Below are positions 1 to 5,815 of a stretch of DNA of 9,716 bases, piece by piece. This stretch comes from Streptosporangiaceae bacterium (lineage in GTDB: Bacteria > Actinomycetota > Actinomycetes > Streptosporangiales > Streptosporangiaceae). The DNA lies in the NCBI GenBank assembly GCA_025934635.1, contig JAICWX010000324.1:1-9716 (forward strand), given 5' to 3'. Numbering within the stretch: position 1 is the first letter of the stretch; every line of letters begins with the position of its first letter. Made by a program: the position numbers and the translations under genes. The notes below the pieces were generated by a model that was not told the origin of the DNA, made no database searches, and saw nothing but the letters and a program-made list of their open reading frames with translations.

Positions 1-695
1 GCCGGGCAGGGACCCAGGACCGCGAGCGCCGCCACGTACCCGGCCGCCGCGTCCAGGTCGAGCAGGGTCACCGCCCGCGGCGAGCGCTCGTAGGGCCAGG
101 ACACCAGCCGGGGCGGCCCCGCGTCCGCCGCCACCACGACCTCGCTGAAGGCGGCCCGCAGGCCGTCGCCGGTCGCCTTGGTCACGGCTTCCTTCCTGGT
201 CCAGGCGACCAGGAAGGCCCGGGGGCGATCGGGCGGGGGGAGGGCGCTGAGCGCGGACTGCTCGGTGCCGGACATGACGAGGCGGGCCAGGGCATCCGGG
301 TCGCCGTCCCCGCCCAGCGGGTGCGGGCGCTCGTCGAGCTGCTCGACATCCACCCCGACCGGGTTCCGGGCCACGGCCACCGCGACCAGGTCACCGGAGT
401 GCGCGACCGAGTGCTCCAGGGTGCCGCCCCGCATGGACGGCTTGCCGTGCGGCTCGCCGCACTGGCCGCAGGCCCGGTCGAAGCGCACGTCGGCCGGGCG
501 CAGGCCGGCGTACCGGGCCAGCGCCGCCTTGGCCAGCACGCAGCCGGCCAGGAAGCGCTCGCGGTCCGCGTCGCGCCGGTACGCCGTCCAGCGTCGCCGT
601 TCGGCCTCGTCGAGCAGCGCGACGTGCCCGGCCGCCGCGTCCTGCCTGCGGGCCCACCAGACGTCGGCGGTGTCTTCCGTAAGGCATTCGGTCAT
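1..695 (-). CDS. 4'-phosphopantetheinyl transferase (Sfp type), 3' end cut by window edge
   Basis: Transfers the 4'-phosphopantetheine arm of coenzyme A to a serine of acyl- or peptidyl-carrier proteins, activating fatty-acid, polyketide or nonribosomal-peptide enzymes in the cytosol. About 231 residues are visible and the frame is still open at base 1. Visible family motifs are CGQCGEPHGKP (residues 77-87), HSVAHSGD (95-102), GVDVE (114-118) with the Mg-binding Asp116 and Glu118, and WTRKEAVTKATGDGL (165-179) with Glu169 and Lys173. Ending at GYVAALAVLG suggests that only the last few residues are missing. The ATG at 695 follows the upstream tetR stop by 5 nt with no clear ribosome site, so it is probably translated by coupling with tetR. 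The motifs point to the Sfp/EntD class acting on secondary-metabolite carriers rather than the short AcpS class. The target carrier protein cannot be told from here. Confidence 0.9.
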   Translation of the reverse strand, partial: MTECLTEDTADVWWARRQDAAAGHVALLDEAERRRWTAYRRDADRERFLAGCVLAKAALARYAGLRPADVRFDRACGQCGEPHGKPSMRGGTLEHSVAHSGDLVAVAVARNPVGVDVEQLDERPHPLGGDGDPDALARLVMSGTEQSALSALPPPDRPRAFLVAWTRKEAVTKATGDGLRAAFSEVVVAADAGPPRLVSWPYERSPRAVTLLDLDAAAGYVAALAVLGPCP

Positions 696-700
696 CGGAG

Positions 701-1624
701 TCAGCCCGGCGGGACCGGGCGGGCGCCGACGGCGGCCAGCCGGGCGGCGATGCCGTCCAGGACGCAGTCCAGGCTGAACTGGAAACGCTCCTCCCGGGTG
801 GCCGGGTCGTCCGGGTCGACGTCGGACTTCATCAGCCGGGCGATGTGCGGGAAGTCGCCCGAGGCCTCGAACCAGGCGCGGTAGCGCTCGTGCTCGGCCT
901 GGATCTCCTCGGCGGTCAGGGCGGCCTCGGCGCGCTCCTGCTCGTGCTGGAAGCGCACCTCCTGGGCCTCCCGGACGACCGCGCCGATCACGAAGGTGGC
1001 GACGGTCATGAAGATGCCCATGATCAGCCGGACGTCCTCCACGCCGAGCCCGTCGAGCAGGCTGAGCAGCCGCTCGAGGTTGCGTACGTCGTTCGGCCCG
1101 GAGGGGGGGCGGGTGCCGATGTAGCCCACCGCCCACCCGTGCCGGCGCAGCGCGTCCCGGGTCCGGTGGGCGAAGGCGCCGAGGTCGGCCCGCCAGTCAC
1201 CGGTCGGTTCCGGCACCTCGATCTCGGCGTCGATCGCGTCCAGCATCAGGTCGAGCAGTTCTTCCTTCGAGGAGACGTACCAGTAGAGCGACATCGCGCC
1301 CGCGCCGACCTCGCGCGCGACCCGCCGCATGCTGATCGCCTCCGGCCCCTCGGCGTCGGCCACGGCGATGGCGGCGGCGACGATCTCGGCCTGGGACAGC
1401 CCGCGGTCACGGCGCGGCGGCTGCGCGCCGCGCTGCCGGTGCCGCTGGACGTGCCCGGCGATCCGCTGCTCGCGGGCCTCTTCCCGCGACATCCGGCCGG
1501 GCCGCGGGTACTGGCGCGAGTACGGGAAGAACGGCCACTGCTCGTCGTCGCCCTCGCGTGTCTCGTTCGCCTCATCCGCGCCGGCCGCTACGGCCGCGGC
1601 GCGATCCTCGCCAACCTCGCTCAC
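701..1624 (-). CDS. TetR-family transcriptional repressor (TetR_C_1-like), divergent from DrrAB exporter
   Basis: Predicted ligand-responsive DNA-binding repressor of 307 residues. The TetR N-terminal domain lies at about residues 76-133 (LSQAEIVAAAIAVADAEG, then a helix-turn-helix through ISMRRVAREVGAGAMSLYWY, then SSKEELLDLMLDAI). An all-helical C-terminal ligand and dimer domain of the TetR/TetR_C_1 type follows. I chose the GTG at 1624 because GGAGGGAG (1631-1638) lies 6 nt upstream. The frame stays open to 1792, but a longer start would put the operator and promoter inside the gene. There is an unusual polar N-terminal extension of about 75 residues, including EQWPFFPYSRQYPRPGRM; a later start such as Met45 is possible. 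Its stop is 5 nt before the PPTase start. It probably represses both the divergent exporter and its own operon through the GTAC repeats at 1728-1773. The ligand is unknown. Confidence 0.9.
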   Translation of the reverse strand: MSEVGEDRAAAVAAGADEANETREGDDEQWPFFPYSRQYPRPGRMSREEAREQRIAGHVQRHRQRGAQPPRRDRGLSQAEIVAAAIAVADAEGPEAISMRRVAREVGAGAMSLYWYVSSKEELLDLMLDAIDAEIEVPEPTGDWRADLGAFAHRTRDALRRHGWAVGYIGTRPPSGPNDVRNLERLLSLLDGLGVEDVRLIMGIFMTVATFVIGAVVREAQEVRFQHEQERAEAALTAEEIQAEHERYRAWFEASGDFPHIARLMKSDVDPDDPATREERFQFSLDCVLDGIAARLAAVGARPVPPG

Positions 1625-1706
1625 TGCCTGCTCCCTCCGCCGCCCAGCATGCCCGACACGGGCCGGCCCCGTAAACCAGCCGGGCCGTCGCCGCCCAGCC
1701 GGACCG

Positions 1707-1718
1707 CCCGTTAACGGG
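1707..1718. repeat. 12-bp perfect palindrome in the tetR leader
   Basis: CCCGTTAACGGG reads the same on both strands. It lies between the operator cluster and the tetR start, about 83 bp upstream of that GTG, and just outside the candidate drrA -35 element. It could be a protein-binding site or a small hairpin in the tetR leader RNA. It does not share the GTAC core of the operator cluster. Confidence 0.45.
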
Positions 1719-1747
1719 TTGTCCCTCGTACACCGTACTGCTATGGT
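1719..1747 (+). promoter_or_regulatory. Candidate sigma70-type promoter for drrAB
   Basis: TTGTCC (1719-1724) and TATGGT (1742-1747) are separated by exactly 17 nt, each matching the housekeeping consensus at 4 of 6 positions. Transcription would start near 1754, leaving a leader of roughly 38 nt before the ATG at 1792 with GGGGAG as ribosome site. The first GTAC-N3-GTAC site fills the spacer and the second covers the -10 region, so a bound repressor would block RNA polymerase. This is inferred from sequence only. Confidence 0.55.
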
Positions 1748-1776
1748 ACATCGTACTAGGACGTACGGTGTACGAG
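1725..1776. promoter_or_regulatory. Three-site operator cluster for the TetR repressor (GTAC-N3-GTAC x3)
   Basis: Three copies of GTAC-N3-GTAC lie at 1728-1738 (ACC), 1746-1756 (ATC) and 1763-1773 (GGT), with centres 18 and 17 bp apart. The outer two sit in a perfect 14-bp inverted repeat, CTCGTACACCGTAC (1725-1738) and GTACGGTGTACGAG (1763-1776), with a 24-nt spacer containing the middle copy. Each copy is itself a short dyad of the size TetR dimers bind. The cluster lies between two divergent genes, one a TetR regulator, and overlaps the candidate drrA promoter. Repression of both directions is the simplest reading. Confidence 0.8.
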
Positions 1777-1791
1777 TAACGGGGAGTGGCA

Positions 1792-2766
1792 ATGGGTCAA
1801 ACTCCCGCCATCGAGGCGGAAGGTCTCATCAAGAACTACGGGAAGACGAAAGCGCTCGCCGGGTTCGATCTCGCGGTGCCGGCCGGCACGGTCTACGGCC
1901 TGCTCGGGCCGAACGGGGCGGGCAAGACCACCGCGGTACGGGTGTTCGCCACGCTCCTGCGCCCGGACGGGGGCCGGGCGCGGGTGCTGGGCCACGATGT
2001 GGCCGCCGAGGCGGACGTGGTGCGGCGGCAGATCGGGCTGACCGGGCAGTACGCGGCGCTGGACGAGTACCTCACCGGCCGCGCCAACCTGATCATGATC
2101 GGCCAGCTCAGCCGGCTCACCGCGGCCGCGGCCCGGCGCCGGGCCGACGAGATGCTCGAGCGGTTCAGCCTGACCGAGGCGGCGGGGCGCGCGGTCAAGA
2201 CCTACTCGGGCGGCATGCGGCGGCGGCTTGACCTGGCCGCCAGCTTGATCGGCTACCCGGCGGTGCTGTTCCTGGACGAGCCGACTACCGGCCTGGACCC
2301 GAACGCCCGCGCCATGACCTGGGAGATCGTGCGGGAGCTGGCGGACTCGGGGACGACGCTGCTGCTCACCACGCAGTACCTGGACGAGGCGGACCAGCTG
2401 GCCGGCCGGATCGCCGTGATCGACGGCGGCACGGTCATCGCCGAGGGCACGCCGGACCAGCTCAAGTCATCCCTGGGCGGTGAGCACCTCGACATCGCAC
2501 TGGCCGCGGGGGCCGATGTCGAGGCGGCGGTCATCGCGGTCAAGCCGTTCGCGGCCGGCGGCATCCAGCCGGACGAGGACGGACGGCGCCTGTCGGTGCC
2601 GGTCGCCGCCGCCGAAGGGCTGACCACGCAGGTCGTGCGGGCGCTCGACCAGGCCGGGGTCCCGGTCAACGACGTCACCATGCAGCGCGCGTCGCTCGAT
2701 GACGTGTTCCTGGCCCTGACCGGCCACAAGACCAGCGACGACAGTGAAGGGAGTGAGGCGGCATGA
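1792..2766 (+). CDS. drrA: DrrA-type ABC transporter ATP-binding protein
   Basis: ATPase subunit (324 residues) of a two-component drug or lipid exporter of the daunorubicin-resistance type; it would sit on the inner face of the membrane with the DrrB permease. Visible motifs are Walker A GPNGAGKTT (39-47), the Q-loop Gln86, signature YSGGMRRRLDLA (138-149), Walker B AVLFLDEPTTGLDP (157-170), and TTQYLDEADQLA (193-204) with Gln at the usual switch-His position, as I recall for DrrA itself. The C-terminal LDDVFL (302-307) matches the LDEVFL motif described for DrrA. I prefer the ATG at 1792 because GGGGAG (1781-1786) lies 5 nt upstream; an in-frame GTG at 1786 would overlap that site. The stop overlaps drrB by ATGA. 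The name is family-level: the substrate need not be an anthracycline. Confidence 0.95.
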   Translation: MGQTPAIEAEGLIKNYGKTKALAGFDLAVPAGTVYGLLGPNGAGKTTAVRVFATLLRPDGGRARVLGHDVAAEADVVRRQIGLTGQYAALDEYLTGRANLIMIGQLSRLTAAAARRRADEMLERFSLTEAAGRAVKTYSGGMRRRLDLAASLIGYPAVLFLDEPTTGLDPNARAMTWEIVRELADSGTTLLLTTQYLDEADQLAGRIAVIDGGTVIAEGTPDQLKSSLGGEHLDIALAAGADVEAAVIAVKPFAAGGIQPDEDGRRLSVPVAAAEGLTTQVVRALDQAGVPVNDVTMQRASLDDVFLALTGHKTSDDSEGSEAA

Positions 2767-3620
2767 CCACGATCACGGCGGAACTGGCGCCGTCGAGCAC
2801 CGATGTCACCTACGGGCGCGGCGCGATCGCGCACTTCGCCGCCGACGTGTGGGTGCTGACCAAGCGCAGCATCGCGCGGATCCGGCGGGAGCCGGAGACG
2901 CTGGCCGACGTGACGATCATGCCGGTCATCTTCATCTTGATGTTCGCCTACGTGTTCGGCGGCGCGATCCTGCTGCCGGGCCACGGCAGCTACCACGAGT
3001 ACCTGATCGGCGGGATGCTCGGGATGGGGCTGGCCCAGACGGCCCCCGGCGTGGCCGTCGCGCTGGTCACGGACATGTCCACCGGGCTGATGGACCGGTT
3101 CAGGTCGCTGCCCATGTCGCGCTGGGCGGTGCTGGTAGCCCGTTCGGTCGCCGAGTTGCTCACCCAGCTCATCGGCGCGGCCGTGGTGGTCTGCGTCGGG
3201 CTGGCCATCGGCTGGCGGGTGCACACCGGCGCCGGGGACGTGATCGAGGCACTCGCGCTGTCGCTGCTGTTCGGCTACGCGTTCACCTGGGCCGGGGTCT
3301 GCCTCGGCATGATCTTGCGCAGCCCGGAGTCGGCGCAGGCGACCGGGTTCATCGTCTTCCTGCCGCTGACCTTCATCTCCAGCGCGTTCGTGCCCACCCA
3401 GGGCATGCCCGGCTGGCTGCAGCCGGTGGCGAACTGGAACCCGATGTCGGCGCTGGCCGCCGCGTCCCGCAAGCTGTTCGGCAACCCGAACCCGGCGGCC
3501 GCCGTGCACGCCTGGCCGATGCAGCATCCGGAGCTGGCCGTGATCGGCTGGTCCGCGATCATGCTGCTGATCTTCGCGCCGCTGGCCGTCCGCCAGTACC
3601 GCCGCAAGGTCCTCGGCTAG
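2763..3620 (+). CDS. drrB: DrrB-type ABC-2 transporter permease
   Basis: Membrane subunit (285 residues) pairing with the preceding ATPase. Hydrophobic stretches suggest six transmembrane helices at about residues 51-69, 82-103, 126-150, 160-184, 192-211 and 256-275, the normal ABC-2 permease layout. The cytosolic segment LMDRFRSLPMSRWAVL (109-124) is the typical coupling region that contacts the ATPase. FVPTQGMPGWLQPVANWNP (209-227) is the conserved extracellular/late-helix stretch of this family. The ATG lies in an ATGA overlap with drrA, with AAGGGAG (2747-2753) 9 nt upstream, so translation is coupled and subunit stoichiometry probably balanced. A strong hairpin follows the stop. Substrate specificity cannot be read from the sequence. 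Confidence 0.95.
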   Translation: MTTITAELAPSSTDVTYGRGAIAHFAADVWVLTKRSIARIRREPETLADVTIMPVIFILMFAYVFGGAILLPGHGSYHEYLIGGMLGMGLAQTAPGVAVALVTDMSTGLMDRFRSLPMSRWAVLVARSVAELLTQLIGAAVVVCVGLAIGWRVHTGAGDVIEALALSLLFGYAFTWAGVCLGMILRSPESAQATGFIVFLPLTFISSAFVPTQGMPGWLQPVANWNPMSALAAASRKLFGNPNPAAAVHAWPMQHPELAVIGWSAIMLLIFAPLAVRQYRRKVLG

Positions 3621-3630
3621 CCAGCCGGAC

Positions 3631-3678
3631 TGAAACCCGGGATCCAGTGCGCCTGACTGCGCCGGGTCCCGGGTTTCA
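3631..3678. terminator. Strong hairpin terminator after drrAB
   Basis: TGAAACCCGGGA (3631-3642) and TCCCGGGTTTCA (3667-3678) form a perfect 12-bp stem. It extends inward through a wobble and two GC pairs, and a further GCGC/GCGC pairing is possible near the loop. No long U-tract follows, which is common in high-GC actinobacteria. It begins 11 nt after the drrB stop and separates drrAB from the next plus-strand operon. Confidence 0.75.
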
Positions 3679-3708
3679 TCGCGTCGCGGGCGGTGTGATA
3701 CCTCAGAC

Positions 3709-3715
3709 GTATGAC
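3709..3715. promoter_or_regulatory. Candidate FadR-type operator half-palindrome over the SDR start
   Basis: GTATGAC fits the GT-N3-AC core described for FadR-subfamily GntR regulators and overlaps the SDR start codon. The same heptamer lies over the fadR-like start at 6523-6529. ATGAC is common at gene starts encoding Met-Thr, so this may be chance. Confidence 0.3.
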
Positions 3716-4523
3716 CAATCAATCATCTGAATTCGACGGGCGGGCGGCGCTGGTCACCGGCGGTGCTTCCGGGATCGGGCTGGCCACGGCGAGGCTGCTG
3801 GCCGCCCGCGGCGCCCGGGTGGCCGTGCTGGACCGGGCCGACGGGATCGAGGCCCTCAAGGCCTCCGGCGAAAGCACCGACCTTTACCCCGTCGTCGCCG
3901 ACGTGACCGACGACGACGCGGTCCGCGCCGCCGTGGCCGAGGCCGGGCGGGCACTCGGTCAGCTCAACATCAGCCGGCTGGACATCGTGGTGAACAACGC
4001 CGGCATCGGCGCGGCCGGGACGGTCGAGGACAACGACGACGCCGAATGGCACCGGGTGCTCGACGTGAACGTGCTCGGCATCGTGCGCACCACCCGGGCC
4101 GCGCTGCCCCTGCTCCGCCAGGCGGTCCAGGACCGCGGCCAGGCCGCGATCGTCAACACCTGCTCGGTCGCGGCCATCGCGGGCCTGCCCCAGCGGGCGG
4201 TCTACAGCGCCAGCAAGGGCGCCGTCTACGCGCTCACGCTGGCCATGGCGGCCGACCACGTGACCGAGGGGATCCGGGTGAACTGCGTGACCCCGGGCAC
4301 CGCGGACACCCCCTGGGTCGGCCGGCTGCTGAACGCCGCGTCCGATCCGGCCGCCGAACGGACCGCGCTCAACGCCCGGCAGCCGATGGGCCGGCTGGTC
4401 ACCGCGGACGAGGTCGCCGGGGCCATCGCCTACCTGGCCAGCCCGCTGGCCAGCGCCACCACCGGGATGGCGCTGGCCGTGGACGGCGGCATGGAGGGCC
4501 TGCGCCTGCGGCCGCGGTCATGA
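3711..4523 (+). CDS. Short-chain dehydrogenase/reductase, possibly 2-keto-3-deoxy-L-fuconate dehydrogenase-like
   Basis: Classical SDR of 270 residues with a Rossmann fold. Visible are the cofactor loop TGGASGIG (16-23), Asp41 at the end of beta-2 (favours NAD over NADP), ADVTD (63-67), NNAG (95-98), and the catalytic Asn120, Ser152, Tyr165 and Lys169 (YSASK). The C-terminal VDGGM is typical. It overlaps the AKR gene by ATGA. Pairing with a D-threo-aldose dehydrogenase-like AKR suggests sugar-acid oxidation, as in the Xanthomonas L-fucose pathway, where an SDR oxidises 2-keto-3-deoxy-L-fuconate. No dehydratase, lactonase or hydrolase of that route lies in the window, so the substrate is uncertain. 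An in-frame TGA at 3696 fixes the start at or after 3711. There is no ribosome site, so the mRNA may be leaderless. Confidence 0.85.
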   Translation: MTNQSSEFDGRAALVTGGASGIGLATARLLAARGARVAVLDRADGIEALKASGESTDLYPVVADVTDDDAVRAAVAEAGRALGQLNISRLDIVVNNAGIGAAGTVEDNDDAEWHRVLDVNVLGIVRTTRAALPLLRQAVQDRGQAAIVNTCSVAAIAGLPQRAVYSASKGAVYALTLAMAADHVTEGIRVNCVTPGTADTPWVGRLLNAASDPAAERTALNARQPMGRLVTADEVAGAIAYLASPLASATTGMALAVDGGMEGLRLRPRS

Positions 4524-5464
4524 GCGTCCCTCCCCTGGTCTCCGGCCTCTTCCCCGGCCCGTTCGTGTTCGGCGCCGCGCCCATCGCCGGGCTCTTCACC
4601 CCGGTCAGCGAACAGACGGCGGCCGGGACGCTGGCCGCGGCCTGGGCGGCGGGCATCCGGGCCTTCGACACCGCGCCGCATTACGGCGTCGGCACCTCCG
4701 AGCGGCGGCTCGGGTCGTTCCTGGCCGGGCAGCCCCGGGCCGAGTTCACCGTGTGCACCAAGGTCGGCCGGCTGCTGGTGCCCGCGGCCGGGGAGGTCCA
4801 GGGGGACGAGGGGTTCTACGGCATACCGCCGCTGACCCGGGTCCGCGACTACAGCCGGGACGGCGTGCGGCGCAGCCTGGAGGAGAGCCTGGAACGGCTC
4901 GGCCTCGACCGGGTGGACATCGTGCTCATCCACGACCCCGACGACTTCATGGAGCAGGCGGCGGACGAGGCCTACCCGGCGCTGGCGTCGCTCCGCGACC
5001 AGGGCGTGGTCCGGGCCGTCGGGGCCGGCATGAACTCCGCGTCCGCGCTGGCCTGGCTGGCGGAGCGCTGCGACCTGGACTGCGTGCTGGTCGCGGGCCG
5101 CTACACGCTGCTCGACCAGGCCGCCGCGACGGACCTGTTCCCGGTGTGCCAGCGGCGCGGCGTGGCCGTGCTGGCGGCCGGCGTGTTCAACAGCGGGATC
5201 CTGGCCGGCCCGGACGACGGCGGCACCTACGACTACGCCCCGGCCCCGGCCGCCGTGGCGGCCCGCGCCCGCCGGATGCGCGACGCCTGCGCCCGGCACG
5301 GCGTCCCGCTGCCCGCCGCCGCCCTCCAGTTCCCCCGGCGCCATCCGGCGGTCACCGCCGCGGTGGTCGGCGCCCGCAGCGCCGAAGAGATAACAGAAGA
5401 CGTCTTCTACCTCTCCACCCCCATCCCCGACGTCCTGTGGACAGAGCTGGAGGCCCTGTTACCG
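4520..5464 (+). CDS. Aldo/keto reductase, L-fucose / D-threo-aldose 1-dehydrogenase-like; stop codon absent where the family ends
   Basis: AKR with a TIM-barrel fold that in this subfamily oxidises L-fucose, L-galactose or D-arabinose at C1 to the lactone. The full tetrad is present: Asp50 and Tyr55 in FDTAPHYG, Lys81 in CTKVG, His138 in LIHDPDD. Other subfamily stretches are VGAGMNS, VAGRYTLLDQ, VFNSGILAG and VVGARSAEEI. It starts in an ATGA overlap with the SDR. Family-like sequence ends near LWTELEALLP (residue 315, base 5464), but no stop follows in this frame until 6290-6292. The literal ORF is therefore 590 residues, crossing all of folB and most of the fadR-like gene antisense. The tail is Gly/Asp/Ser/Arg-rich with no recognisable domain. 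The end given here is the limit of homology, not a stop. A frameshift near the 3' end (stops in the other frames at 5485-5487 and 5499-5501), a sequencing error or a true stop loss could explain it. Confidence 0.8.
5395..5408. repeat. 14-bp perfect palindrome inside the AKR 3' end
   Basis: AGAAGACGTCTTCT is self-complementary. It lies in a short, relatively AT-rich stretch with codons rare in this window (ATA, ACA, GAA), about 55 bp before the AKR homology ends. No function is evident. As RNA it would form a weak hairpin. Confidence 0.35.
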
Positions 5465-5815
5465 GTCGCGGGTGCGTTCGATGGTGATGGCGGCGGTGTA
5501 GCCGCCGTCGGCGATGGGCTTGCGGAGTTCCAGCCGCAGGCGGGTGACCGGGAAAGCGGCCAGCAGGTGCCCGGCGACGCGTTCGGCGGCGGTTTCGATG
5601 AGGCGGAACTTACCGTCGCGGACGACCGTGGCGATGGCCGCGGCCACGGCCGAGTAGTCCAGGGCGTCCGCGAGGTCGTCGGTGGCGGCGGCCCGGCCGA
5701 CGTCGGCCGCCAAGTCCACGGTGAAGAGCAGGGTCTGCTCGATCTCGCGTTCCCAGGGATGCCAGCCGATGACGGCGGCGACGCTGAGGTCCCTGATCGA
5801 TACGTTGTCTGTCAC
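5459..5815 (-). CDS. folB: Dihydroneopterin aldolase (FolB)
   Basis: Cytosolic folate-pathway enzyme converting 7,8-dihydroneopterin to 6-hydroxymethyl-7,8-dihydropterin and glycolaldehyde. At 118 residues it has the normal full length. Key residues align in position with those known in the Staphylococcus enzyme: Glu22 (WHPWEREIEQ), Tyr54 (ALDYSAV), Glu74 (RLIETAAERV) and Lys99 (ELRKP). The GTG at 5815 is chosen because it forms a GTGA overlap with the stop of the upstream fadR-like gene, so translation is coupled; there is no separate ribosome site. The gene is not beside folP or folK here, which is the more usual setting. It could be the sole folB or a second paralogue acting in another pathway. 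Its 3' end collides with the AKR gene: the folB TAA is the complement of a Leu TTA codon in the AKR. Confidence 0.9.
   Translation of the reverse strand: MTDNVSIRDLSVAAVIGWHPWEREIEQTLLFTVDLAADVGRAAATDDLADALDYSAVAAAIATVVRDGKFRLIETAAERVAGHLLAAFPVTRLRLELRKPIADGGYTAAITIERTRDR

Noticed and set aside
845..1714. A plus-strand ORF antisense to tetR
   Set aside because: Low-information Gly/Leu/Asp/Arg-rich translation opposite a well-supported TetR gene.
701..1792. A longer, 363-residue form of the TetR protein
   Set aside because: It would place the operator cluster and the drrA promoter inside the coding sequence, while a strong ribosome site supports the GTG at 1624.
2253..3722. A 489-residue minus-strand ORF antisense to drrAB
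   Set aside because: Long open antisense frames are expected in GC-rich genes with G/C third positions. The His/Asp/Gln/Arg-rich translation has no domain, and the opposite strand carries clear ABC motifs and membrane helices.
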